NCBI RefSeq assembly: GCF_963583255.1
Contig: NC_084809.1
Span: 5,999,501-6,063,500 of the forward strand
Reading direction: 5' to 3'
DNA from: Pyrus communis
Taxonomy: Eukaryota; Streptophyta; Magnoliopsida; Rosales; Rosaceae
Length of the DNA stretch: 64,000 bases
Position numbers and translations under genes: made by a program
Part shown: in pieces, positions 30,127-41,465 of the stretch
How the letters are laid out: every line of letters begins with the position of its first letter
How positions within the stretch are numbered: the stretch's first letter is position 1
Notes under the pieces: generated by a model
What the model was told of the DNA's origin: nothing
What the model saw: the letters and a program-made list of their open reading frames with translations, nothing else
Database searches by the model: none

Positions 30127-31171
30127 GTTTGTGAGCTTTTATGCTGAGCTTGGTAAATTGTGTGATGCGCGTAAGGTGTTTGAGGAAATGTCCGAACCAT
30201 GTGTGGTTGCGTGCAATGCGATGATTGATGGGTTTGGGAAGAATGGGGATATGGGTTCTGCTGTTTTGCTATTTGAAAGCATGCCGGAAAGGGACGTGGT
30301 TTCATGGACAAGCGTTATAAACGGGTTTGGGAGAAATGGGTGTCTTAGCGACGGAATTCGGTTTTTTCGGATGATGATGAATCATGAGAATGTGATGGGT
30401 TGTTTTGTGAAGCCAAATGAAGCTACTTATGTTAGTGTGCTTTCTTCCTGTGCTAATTTGGGTGGGTGGGGATCTATTTATTGGGGGAAGCAAATACATG
30501 GGCATGTTATTAGAAGTGGGATTGAATTGACTGCGTTTTTGGGGACTGCATTGGTGGATCTTTACGGGAAGACTGGTTGTTTGAACAGTGCTGAATACAT
30601 GTTCCATCAAGTGGTAGTTAAAGAAGTTTGTACTTGGAATGTGATGATTTCTGCACTTTCTTTGAATGGTAAAGAGAAGGAGGCTTTGGACTTGTTTGAA
30701 AAAATGAAGATGGAGAGGTTGCAGCCTAATGAGGTTACATTTGTCGCAGTTCTTACAGCATGTGCTCGTGGAAAACTGGTGAAGTTTAGTTTGGAATTGT
30801 TTAGATCGATGACAAATGATTTCGGGGTTGAGCCGATAATGGAACACTACGGGTGTGTGGTTGACCTCTTGGGCAGAGCAGGGCTGTTTTGGGAGGCAAC
30901 TGAAGTTATTAAGGGCATGCCTTTCGAGCCTGATGCCTCTGTATTGGGGGCTCTTTTAGGTTCTTGTAAGATTCATGGGACTGCTGAGCTGGGAAATGAA
31001 GTTGGTGAGAAACTTCTCGAGTTGCAGCCACAACACTGTAGACGGTACGTGGTTTTGTCAAACATTAATGCTGGGAAGGAGAGATGGGATCTTGCTGCAG
31101 CTGTGAGGAAAACAATGGTGGTAGCTGGAATTCGGAAAATTCCGGCCTACAGTATGATTGATGTAAACTAG

Positions 31172-32429
31172 AATTAGGGAAACTGATAATTTCTTGAATT
31201 TCTAATTATCTAAATATTTGTGTCTTAGCCATTTAAAGTTGTGTAGAAAAATTGGAATTTCGGAATTTACAATTTTACCTTGCGATTCCAATATGGTTTT
31301 AGCAACAAAATATATGGTTGGTCCTGCTTGCTTGAGAACAATTGGCACGAAATGAACCACTATCATAACTTGTCCCTTTGAACGACTCCAGAAGAAATGA
31401 CTTGCATTCTCCATCCCCTTGGCGTCATATGGAACAGAATCTCAATCTGTCACTTGATAGGGAGAGACGTCCTTTGTTAGTCCTAGCTGGGGAGTCCCCA
31501 CTTTCTAAGAAAGAGTATTATTATCTAAGTCGACGCAGTGTTTGAGACGTAAACTTTTTTAGCTTCGAGTGAGCGACAGTGAGCAGTTGATGAACTGTGA
31601 GTCACACATTCATTATCAAAAGTTAATGGTGACGCACGTCTGAAGCTATCAGAAGTTTTTCTCTAAATGAATTATTTTGATTCCATCCACACTATACAAA
31701 TAAAAAAAGACGTGCACTTTAAAGGTTTTGATGTGTTCCTATTGGAAGAGTTAGACATCAGTCCTTACGTTTTCGACCCAAAAAAGATATCAGTCCTTAC
31801 GTCATGTTCTCCAGTGCCCAAAAGTTTGAAGGTAATAATATATACATATATATGTTGAATAAAATTATAATGAAATGAAAGGCCATATTTGAATTGAGCT
31901 CTTCAAAGAATGAATCAGATAAGAAGTCATCTGGTTCAGAAATAAAGTAATAAGGTAGAGATGAAGAAATGGAGACCAAGGACGTACAAAAATCAAGTAT
32001 TTGAAATTATCCTAAAAACTTGGACTCCCATAAGAACTCTCTGGAAAGAATATGGCGGCCTTATAACAAATTTTATAACCATGGCCACGCAATCTGCGAG
32101 CAGTTTTTGAGAGTCCGGTGGTGTTACTGTTCACATGTTTTAATTTGAATAACTAACATAGTTGATATGTCATGGACACAGAATATATAATATTTATAAA
32201 TAAAGATATATACATCAACTGTGGATATGCTTTCAACACAATATTATTAGACAATAATCGTATGCCACATACTCAGAAAACAAGCAGACCGCAGAAGTCA
32301 CAGACCAACTAGCTATACCAGTATAAATATGTAGAGATGCCGGCCAATTAACATTGAGCCAGGCTGCTGAACCACCCTCACTACACTTTGCATAAACCAA
32401 GCCACATAAATTTTCTTCACATTTTTCCA
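31172..32429. other. Spacer PPR-A to CSLB-A
   Basis: Collinear with 42903-44642 of block B. No gene. It includes a short local repeat of ATCAGTCCTTACGT near 31758 and 31790. The last 120 bp hold the CSLB-A promoter and leader. Confidence 0.6.
32322..32329 (+). promoter_or_regulatory. TATA box of CSLB-A
   Basis: TATAAATA, 101 bp before the CSLB-A ATG. Exactly conserved in the block B copy. Confidence 0.6.
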
Positions 32430-35400
32430 ATGGCTAACCAAAACTCACTCCCTCTACACGAAAGAATAGAGCTTAGATACACTCTGCATAAAGTCATTGA
32501 GTTCATAATCCTCTTCCTCCTCCTTTCACTCCTCGTTCATCGTCTTCTCTCTTTCAACGACCATGGTTTCACTTGGCTCATTGCTTTCCTGTGTGAGCTC
32601 TCATTCACCTTAAATTGGGTCATCACCATAAGCAACAAATGGAACATTGTCGAATATAAAACCTACCCTGACCGCCTCTTACAACGGTATCTATTCACAT
32701 CATCTCATTTTATGTATTGCTTAATTATATATGGAACTTTCTGATGATAATGTAGTTTTGTTGATAATTAGGGTTTCTAAGCATGAACTCCCTCCGGTGG
32801 ACATGTTTGTGACAACTGCAAACTCGGAGTTGGAACCACCTATTATTACCATAAACACTGTTTTGTCTCTGTTGGCTGTGGACTACCCAACAAACAAGCT
32901 AGCTTGCTATGTATCTGATGATGGCTGTTCTCCTCTCACCTTCTACTCGCTTTCGGAAGCATCAAAGTTCGCCAAGCTTTGGGTTCCATTTTGCAAGAAA
33001 TACAATGTTCAAGTTAGAGCTCCTTTTAGATACTTCTCAAATAATAATACAACATTTTCCAGTAATGACTCGAGTGAATTCAAGCAAGAATGGACATTAT
33101 TGAAGGTGACCAATAATTTCAATTTTGATTTATATTACCAGAAAAATACTTATATATGTTGCGACTGTGTGAATCTAAACCATATATTCACGAAAAGAAT
33201 AATTAACTTGATCAGTGGTTCATATTCACAAGATATAGCAACATTTTATACTTTCGATTGTTTGGCAAAAGAACATTATTTTTGTTATTTTGTCTATTGT
33301 ATGTATATATACTCGATGATGACAAAATGAACTTGTTTGTATTCATGTTCTCAAGGATGAATACGAGCAGCTTAGCCGCAAAATTGAGGATGCGGTGGGA
33401 CAATCTATTCCATTCGATGTTAGCCAAGACTTTACAGTTTTTTCAAATGTAGAACGTAATAATCACCCAACAATTATCAAGGTATATACGGCTCCTTGTT
33501 CTAAAACTTTCTGCTCCTTTATCCTCTGCGTTGTGGCTTTTCTTCAAAGCAACTTCTTCAGTTTTTGGAAAAATGTTAGTTAGATAAGCATATGAACTAT
33601 GAAATATATATAGTGATACATACTCTATCTATCCAGAAAAATACAGAGACAGACACACAAAATATCTATCTGATGGAAGAACTAGACAAAGATACCCTAG
33701 CTAGGACCATTCACAAATACATCTCAATCCCGTGACTCCTTCACCTGCAATATACTACGGTTTTGTCATACTGAGAATTTAAATGAATCGAATTTCCTAG
33801 CTATTTTTCCTCTGCCAAATTAAAATTAATCTGAAACAAGCAATTGCGATGGTGGGTCGTGAAATGAGTTAGAATTAAGATGACTTGATTCCCCTTGCAA
33901 CAACAAAAAAAAAAAAAAAGAAGAAAAAAATAGAAAAACCGAAAAAGAGCTCGGGTGCATTTTAAAACACTAATTAGATAGCTTACAAATCTGATTAATT
34001 AGATGATTTTATATTTTGAAGGTTCTATGTGAGAACAAGGAAGATGTTTCAGATGGACTGCCACATTTGATTTATATATCAAGAGAAAAACGGCCAAAGC
34101 ATCCCCATCATTCCAAAGCCGGGGCCATGAATGTTTTGGTATCATGAGTTTAATTTCTAATATATATATATATATATATATCTGATCATTATTTAATTTT
34201 AACCAGTTGATCAATTAATTGATCACTAATATATTGATTGTAGACTAGAGTCTCTGGGTTAATGACCAATGCACCCTTCATGCTGAACGTAGACTGCGAT
34301 ATGTTTGTCAACAACCCAAACATTATGTTGCAAGCAATGTGTGCGTTGCTCGGATCCGAGAACGAAACCAAAAATGCGTTTGCTCAGTTTCCTCAGATCT
34401 TCTATGACGGACTCAAGGATGATCCGTTCGGGAATCAGATGGTAGTTTTGTGGAAGGTACACACAACAATCAATTTTGTATCAGATTTTATGACGTTCCA
34501 TAAAGCAAAGCTTGTATATGAACAGAAAACATGATTTTCAATTGGTGCCATCTATGCATGCATTGTAGTTTGTGGGGCAAGGAATGGCAGGAATGCAAGG
34601 CCCTATTTATGCGGGAACAGGATGCGTTCATAGACGAAAAGTTATCTATGGTCTATCCCCTAGTGATGCCAAAACCGGAGAAAGATACCCTAATATTGCT
34701 AGTGGTAAATCAAATTAAATGTCTAAACCTGATGTGTAAACTCAATGAATGCATGATCGATCCTAGTTTTACTGTCTTTTTGGCAGGAAAAGTAGAAATG
34801 CTTAAAACTTTTGGGACTTCAGAAGAATTCACCAAATCAGCTGGTGATGCCTTGCAAGGGAATACGGAATGTGTAAACATGTCTTCGAAATCCATTGAGG
34901 CTGCACACCGAGTTGGAGGATGTGAGTACGAATATGGCACCAATTGGGGTATAAAGGTACATTGATGAAATATTGTTTTGTATCAATAAAATTTTGTCAC
35001 ATTAGTTGAGATTTAAAAAGTTAAGATAGGAGTCGGTACTCCTACGGTTAATTGCAGCATCACTTCCAATTCCGAGTTTCATTTCATTTTTCAATCTCTA
35101 TCTTGCTTAGGTGGGATGGAGGTATGGATCAACAACAGAAGATATCCTTACTGGCCTTTCAATCCATAACAAAGGTTGGAATTCTATTATTTGTACACCA
35201 GACCCACCGGGGTTTCTAGGATGTGCACCTACAGGTGGTCCTGATTCCATGACCCAGCAGAAGAGATGGGCAACAGGCTTGCTTGAAATCCTACTTAGTA
35301 AAAATTGTCCCATATTTGGCACTCTATTTGCAAACCTCCAATTTAGGATGTTCTTGTGTTACTTCTGGGCCCTTACTTGGGGCCTACGTTGTATTCCTGA

Positions 35401-36258
35401 GCTGTGCTATGCTGCTCTGCCAGCTTATAGTATCATCACCAACACACATTTCTTACCCAATGTAAGAGATATATATACCATTCCACATCCCTTGAATATT
35501 TTAGTGTTCATGCAAGTAAAATTAATATTTACTAATCGGGTCGTTATAAATTTTTTTTGCTAAAATGGTGGCAATGTTTCATTTTTTTATATATCAAGAA
35601 AATTTGTATGTACACTACTACATTAATTGGTGAACAAATTTGATGATATTAGAGTCGTTGTTCAAGAGTTTTTACTTTTCCTAATCGCTTTAGATCTAAA
35701 TGTGTAATGCAGGGCCAAGAACCAACCTACTATATACCCGTAGCTCTCTTCGTCCTTTACCATATTTACACTTTATTGGAGCACCTTGAAACGGGTCTAT
35801 CGATCCGAGCATGGTGGAATAACCAAAGAATGGGAAGAATAACTGTAATGAGTGCTTGGTTATTTGGATTTATTGGTGTCATACTCAAACTCTTAGGGAT
35901 ATCTGAGACAGTCTTTGAAGTTACTACAAAAGATCAATCTACTTCAAGTGATGAAGGCTCTGAAGACAGTGAAGCTAGTAGATTCACATTTGACATGTCT
36001 CCAATTTTTGTGCCTCCCACAACTATTTTGCTGGTGCAGTTAACCGCGCTTGCTACTGCTTTCTTAGGTCTGCGGCCGCAAGATCAAGACGAGCTAGGGT
36101 CAAGCCCCTTGGAGGTTATAAGTAGTGTGTGGTTGGTGTTATGCCTCTGGCCATTTTTGAAAGGGTTGTTTGGTACTGGGAAGTATGGAATTCCCCTATC
36201 CACCATATTCAAGTCTGTTGGTTTGACGCTACTATTCTACACCTTGTGTAGAAATTAG
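32430..36258 (+). CDS. Cellulose synthase-like protein B (CSLB), block A copy
   Basis: Family 2 glycosyltransferase, a Golgi or plasma-membrane polysaccharide synthase; the product of CSLB enzymes is not settled. Nine exons join in frame: 32430-32686, 32772-33105, 33356-33481, 34022-34138, 34244-34456, 34569-34704, 34787-34956, 35111-35461, 35713-36258, giving 749 residues, the usual CSLB/CSLH size. Catalytic motifs are all present: D96 in PPVDMF, SDDG (D135-D136), NVDCD (D295/D297), TED (460-462) and QQKRW (500-504). Two N-terminal membrane helices (about 20-75) and a C-terminal multi-helix region (from about 530) frame the catalytic domain. The family position usually VIWENKE or VLWENKE reads VLCENKE in exon 4, and a TAG ends the protein ten codons earlier than in copy B. 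Otherwise intact; CSLH is an alternative subfamily label. Confidence 0.92.
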
Positions 36259-36957
36259 AGTGATGCCCCTAAGCTCAATTATAACTAGTTGTCAGGCGTT
36301 GATGCAAGTGGGTCTCACATCTCATCAACCATTTACAACCGCTGAAGTGCGCATTGCCGGAAACTGTTGCTAGCTCTCATGCTTCTAAACCATAAACGGT
36401 GGTAGTACTACCCTAGTACTCACCATTGAAAACCAAAATTTTCTTGGGTTTAGTATCTAATTCTGTAGACTGTATGCTACAATTTCAACTTGGTAAAACA
36501 TCCTTTAGAAGATATATGATATCACATGCTTATCTGGTTCACTATATAATTAAGCATTTCCATGTGATTAACATTGGGACCAGTGGTGGAGCCACACAAA
36601 GAAATATTTTCTCTTGCAACCATTTCATAATTTAAGTGGCGTCACTAAACCAATTAATGTTTGCCACATGTTTAAAAAATGAATCACTATTCCATAAAGA
36701 ACTTGTCATGTAGTGAAATGTTGCAAAAGAGAACCCCTTCACATGAGGACAAAAATAGACTCAGGCCCCCCTTGCAGTACTTTTTTTTCTTTCATTTTGT
36801 TGTGTATGCTTTTGTTTTTGGTGTTTTAATTTAAAGCATCCTCACTGAGTGACTCTATATGAGATTGGAAAAGTGGTGGATATAACTCATTTAAGAGTCT
36901 TGATGAATCTTTAAGGCTCTAAAAAAGAATCTCTCCTAATGAAGGGCTGTTTGTGAC
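36259..36957. other. Spacer CSLB-A to CSLB fragment
   Basis: Collinear with 49509-50141 in block B, with small indels. It contains the 3' UTR of CSLB-A; no other gene. Confidence 0.6.
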
Positions 36958-37350
36958 ATAGCTTGCTATGTATCAGATGATGGGTGTTCACCTCTCACTC
37001 TCTACTCTCTCATTGAAGCCTCTGCTAAGCGTTGGGTACCCTTTTGCAAATAGTACCATGTTCAAGTTAGAGCACCGTTCAGATACTTCTCTGACAATCC
37101 CATTTTATCAAGTTATAGTCCATCAGGACTCCTTCAAGAATGGACAAAAAATGAAGGTAGAATTTGGCCTTATATGCTTAGTTGAATCTGTATATATGTA
37201 TGATGTATCTATCTGTAATTTTGTAGGATGAGTACGAAAAGCCCTGCCAAAAAATTGAAGATGCTGTCCTAAAATTGGCTCCTCTTGATTTTTCTAGTGA
37301 CTCTGGATTTTTCTCACATAGACAGCAGGAACCATCCCACTATAATCAAG
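36958..37350 (+). pseudogene. CSLB pseudogene fragment, block A
   Basis: Remains of a second CSLB gene: part of exon 2 (to 37156; [26 protein letters not shown]) with an in-frame stop after WVPFCK, and exon 3 (37227-37350; DEYEKPCQKIEDA). Compared with block B, about 70 bp are missing at the left (junction at shared AGCT), so only the middle of exon 2 survives. Exons 1 and 4-9 are absent. Confidence 0.88.
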
Positions 37351-37519
37351 GTTCTTTTTCTTTTAATTCATACTACAAGAAAAAACCTGCCAATAAATTC
37401 AAATTTAGTTTCATTGGTAAAATGATATATATACACACACACACACACACACATGCATGATGACTTTAATGGAGTGAAAATAACAGCTCTTATTCAAATT
37501 TTCTGATTATATACTAAAC

Positions 37520-37563
37520 AGTTAGTTGACGACTAATATTGAGTTAGTTGACGACTAATATTG
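37520..37563. repeat. 22-bp perfect tandem repeat at the right junction of block A
   Basis: AGTTAGTTGACGACTAATAT plus two bases, twice head to tail. Block B has one diverged copy (about 50722-50743). Homology with block B stops exactly at the end of the second unit. Confidence 0.9.
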
Positions 37564-38067
37564 TTGTAGCGCCCTGTCCTGAAATATTTATTTCGGAAAA
37601 TAATATTGGTGATAGGCCCAAATTAAACTCTTGTTTATTTAACAACCATTAATTATGATTCTTTAATTAAATCCTTAGTCCCACACATGACCTATAACCA
37701 TAATTCCCTTACCAAAACATACGATTATATTTTCAATTTATCACCATTTCCTTCTCTTAGTTCAAATTCCCAACTAAATATAAATTCTTGATTACTTAAG
37801 GCTGCGCCTAACCTCTGTTAGACTGCCTACGTATACGTACCCTTGAGTAGGATCAAGCCTTTCGTAGTTCCTCACTCACCCTTTTATCCACTTCCAAAAA
37901 TACTCTAATAACGGTAATATTCAATATTAGATTACAAAATCGAATCACACCAAATGGGTACCAAACTAGAAAAAGAAGCAAGAAGATACTTAGCATTGAG
38001 ATGCAGCAAATAAATCAACAAACACACACAATATTAGCAAGGGTTAACGTAAGCTCAGCGAATTTAC
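37564..38067. other. Unique segment, possible solo LTR remnant
   Basis: Starts TGTAGCGCCCTGTCCTGAAA (from 37565), reminiscent of gypsy LTR starts and similar to the start of the 51777 insert, and contains GGCTGCGCCTAACCTCTGTT further in. It could be a solo LTR ending near 38023, but I cannot define a target duplication. It lies between block A and DLH exon 2 and lacks the DLH middle exon. Confidence 0.4.
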
Positions 38068-39081
38068 TTAGGGATAAGTGCTTTGAATCCAGGAGCAAGT
38101 TGAGAAATCTTGACAGCATGGTTCTTAATTTCAAAATCCACACCCCACCACTCTTGAAGCACGACAATCCCAGGAGCACCATCTTTGCCAACAAAATATG
38201 CATCAAATGTCTGGTCATTATGCTCAAAGAAGAACAAATTAGAAATAAGGTTCACTAGGAGTTATTTCCAACCATTTGCATAAAGTTCGTTTTTTAATTC
38301 AATAGATTGTTGACACTAAATTAATCTAATCTAAAATGGAAATTCGAACTAGAATATGGACAGATATATTTCAATGGACGGATATATTTCAATTACTCCA
38401 ACACATAGATGTCCGAAAATTTGACACAAAGCAACCTCGATTCCTCCCTAATACATACATATATGTAAGAAATTTTCGCATACGTCTTGATAACATTACA
38501 TTATATTCTAGATTAAAACACTCTCAAACTCAATAATTAAGAAAAAACCCCAACTTTGTTACAAAAGATGGGCACCAAATAAATTTCACAACTACAAATC
38601 AATTAGAGCACAAAATATAGATAGATGATTAGTTTTTCTTTTACCAATCAAGCACTTGGAATGTTTGTACCTAGTACCTATAGTTGATGGGGTGTTTTTT
38701 CCAGGAAAGAGATCCACTCCAGATTCATTTTGTCAGGATCTTAGGAATCCCTACATTCTATCTGTTTATCGTGTATCGTGAAGTCAGTTTTCGTCAGATA
38801 TTATTTATGTTTAATTTTAAATAAAAAAAGTCAAATGATTTCTGACTGCACGATACATGATGAATGACTAAAATGTGAGGATTCCCACAAAATGGATCAG
38901 GATGGAATCCAATTCCTTTTTTCCCATTTCCCATGAATAATTGTCAAATTAAAAAAGTGCACAAAGTCCCTCGGAATTTAACAGTAAAAAAAAATGGAAA
39001 GAGTTCAAAAGAACGAATACTCACGGTGTCGTCTCTTTGGATTTGGATTTTGTTGAAGGGGGCAGCAGAGCTGGCGGCCAT
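38068..39081 (-). pseudogene. Dienelactone hydrolase (DLH) gene, detached 5' half
   Basis: Two intact exons of the same DLH gene type as 23192-24255. Exon 1, 39081-39025, encodes the start [19 protein letters not shown] and ends at a GT donor. Exon 2, 38210-38068, runs TFDAYFVGKDGAPGIVVLQE... through WWGVDFEIKNH to ALIP, ending phase 2 at GTAAAT. The next expected exon (family LYRGKVG... to just before VGVxGFCMGG) is not found between here and 24255. With its promoter and splice sites intact the fragment may still be transcribed, but it cannot encode the catalytic triad. Orientation and order relative to the 3' half are as in the original gene, which argues for one gene opened up rather than two unrelated fragments. 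Confidence 0.9.
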
Positions 39082-40193
39082 GGCGCGAACTGAGAAGAGA
39101 GAAAGGGTAGAGGGCGAGAGAGTCCGGATGGGTGAGAAGGAAGTGGCAGTGGAGTTCGGGAGGGCCTTGGAGAAGAAGAAGGCTCGGGAAGCTGCTGATC
39201 GCAGACCACTACCAGTAGCAAAAGCAGCGAGAGTCGTTGAAGAAGATTTTTTACCTTTCTAATCTCTCTATTCTCCTATACCCGTTATATTTAAACGGTC
39301 ACGATTAAACTCGTCAACATCTTATATTAATTTTTTTATATAAATAATAAGATAAAAAATAATGTATAAGATAAAATGATGAAAGAAAATATGAATAGGA
39401 GGATAGAGAATCTTGTCCCAGAATTATTAACATTTTGGGTCGTTCAGTGAAACTGCCGTGGAATATTTTAATCGATGGAATATTCTCAACTGTCAGAGGA
39501 AGGACGGAATAAAACACGTTCACGAGGTCATTTCATCGTTTGCAATGGTATTTGGGCCGAGCTGATTATTTGACAACCCAAGAGCATATTTTTGTGGCCC
39601 ATGACAAAGGAAGAAGAAGAGGAAAGGGAGAGGAGCTGAATAGAGATGTTATAGACATTTCAAAATAGTCATCGTATATCGATTTTTAATATAAAAATAG
39701 GGGAAGAAAACAAAAAAGTTAAAGAATCTTCAATGGAGATGCCAAATTTTAAATATAGAATTTGGATATGACAACGAATGTGACATTTTGACATTTTTTA
39801 ATGTTTTGTTTTGTATCTGATATGTCAAATTAAACTATTATTATATTATAATAAATATTTTTAGAACAAAAATAATAATAAACAATAAAAACCATTTAAT
39901 AATCAATTAGAAAATGATTTGAAGTTGTTGTCCATTTGTGCCAATTAGAATTGACTTTTCAATTAAGAAATACCACTACTGTCGCTCTTGAATGTCAATT
40001 TTGATTTGGACCTTTTAATGTTAAATGTGTTTAGTCATACACTTTAGATTCCAAGTTTGATTCTCTCTGATGCAATTTGTTTAGCAAACAAAAGCAAAAT
40101 GGTGACAATCAATATTGTTATGAATCGAATTAATAATTAGGAATGTGACCATTATTCATGTACTTTGTACTACTTTTAAGGTAAGAAAACTCA
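39082..40193. other. Spacer between DLH 5' half and PPR-B
   Basis: Holds the former DLH promoter on the left and PPR-B upstream DNA on the right; homology to block A begins near 40113. AT-rich, no gene seen. Confidence 0.6.
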
Positions 40194-41312
40194 TTAGGGA
40201 AATTTTATTTAAACCCATGTAATCTCTTTATACACCTAACTTAAATTTTAAATGTACATTATCCTTTTTACCCTATTGCATAATTACCATCAAGTACAAA
40301 ATGAAATTAATAATAAAATTAAAATTTATCAATAAACCCACACACTATAATTAAATTTATCATTACTCCTTGTTTATCCTGTGTTCATTCTTTCTAAAAC
40401 CCTAATAGTTTTTATAGAGAAAAACAATTTTTTTTTTGTTTTTTTTGTTTTTTTTTTTTTTTGTGTGTGTTGATGGATTGTGATGTTGAAGTTTTGAATT
40501 CTCCAACTAAAGTATGGGTCGATTTATGAAATTTTTTGTTCGTCTGATTTCAATTTTTCTTAGACTGTAGAAAGATGAGTATTTGGGTTTCAAATTTTTT
40601 TTCGTTAACGTTCTACAACAGTTGTAATGAAAGTATTGATATAGAAGACCCTTTCCATGGAAAGGAGAAGTATTAGTAATTTGTTTGGCTTTGGCATATC
40701 AGAAAGCGAAAGTTGTTTTCGTGCTAGCTTGTACTCCTATATGAAACCCTTCACTTCAACTTCATATTACAAATTTGTTGCAGTTTTGATTGACATTTGT
40801 TTTCCTTCTAAGAAATTGCTTGGGGTAGTGCATGTTAGTGAATGCAGGATAGATGAATTTCTTTCATCAAATAAAATTAAAAAATTGCAGCAAAAAACAA
40901 ACACACACAAACACCGAAAGACAAACAAATAAAAAACAACAGCCATGGAAAATGCTATAATGTTGTACGCAGCTCCAATAGAAATTTGAAACTTTATCAA
41001 AAATCAAATAAGATGCAGCAAAAAAAATGCAGAGAAAATTTTGAAAAACAAAAAGCTCTGTTTCTAAAGAGCTCAAGGTGGGAGGGGAGACAAATGACTC
41101 AGAAGATTTTTTATTTTCGAGTTTCTTTGAGATTTTATTTTATAATGGATGTAAAGATAAATATACTTTTTAATTGGGTTTGGTAAGGTACTTTAGGTAA
41201 TAAATTTAGGTTAAAAGAGATATTAATTCTTTAATTAAAAATAATATGGGTGTGGAGAGTAATTTGGGTATAAAAAGAGGTTAGATGAGTTCAAATAAAA
41301 TTTCTCAACTCA
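40189..41312. mobile_element. 1.1-kb TIR element upstream of PPR-B
   Basis: Present in block B, absent from block A, where the site reads straight through (AAAAAACTTATCATG near 24390). Element 40194-41307, flanked by ACTCA at 40189-40193 and 41308-41312. Ends are imperfect inverted repeats (TTAGGGAAATTTTATTTAAA against, reversed, TGAGAAATTTTATTTGAAC), with inverted similarity extending about 50 bp. No transposase frame; a non-autonomous DNA transposon, superfamily unclear. Confidence 0.75.
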
Positions 41313-41465
41313 TCATGACTCGTATAAATAAAGATATAAGACTAAAGCGTGATAACACAATTCTCATACACCTGAGCGTTCCTCTCTCACCCAATTTTAT
41401 AATTAGTTTTAAAACAAATAAGATAAAATAGCAAGCACAATTTTTGATACACATGAATTGGTGTT

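Larger units (their letters stand above)
24965..30131 (-). mobile_element. Ty3/gypsy chromovirus, complete, inserted in PPR-A (GTTTG target duplication)
   Basis: Element 24970-30126 flanked by GTTTG at 24965-24969 and 30127-30131; the uninterrupted site is preserved in PPR copy B. LTRs of 293 bp each end TG...CA. On the minus strand the 5' LTR is followed by TTGGTATCAG (primer-binding site, initiator Met-tRNA type, near 29833-29824), and a purine-rich tract (GAAGGGGAAGGCAT) precedes the 3' LTR. I count six substitutions between the LTRs (about 2%), so it is younger than the block duplication but older than the copia insertion. Pol order is protease, RT, RNase H, integrase, with a chromodomain-like C-terminus. 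Confidence 0.96.
24573..31171 (+). pseudogene. PPR gene, block A copy, split by a gypsy element
   Basis: Paralog of the open PPR gene at 41466-42902. The 5' part is 24573-24969 and the 3' part resumes at 30127 and ends at 31171; between them sits a 5.16-kb chromovirus with a GTTTG duplication. The position matching the start codon of copy B reads ATT instead of ATG (24573-24575), and the next in-frame ATG is about 48 codons in. Outside these lesions the frame is open and the two copies differ by about 24 of 346 aligned residues in the 3' part (my eye count), so decay is recent. Repeats such as VVACNAMIDGFGK and VVSWTSVINGFGR and a C-terminal E-type region (VLSNINAGKERW) are readable. A truncated product from the internal GTG/ATG codons is conceivable but unlikely. 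Confidence 0.92.

Noticed and set aside
23192..39081. DLH as one functional gene with a giant 14-kb intron
   Set aside because: The middle exon is absent from the interval and the last exon is frameshifted by a 7-bp duplication.
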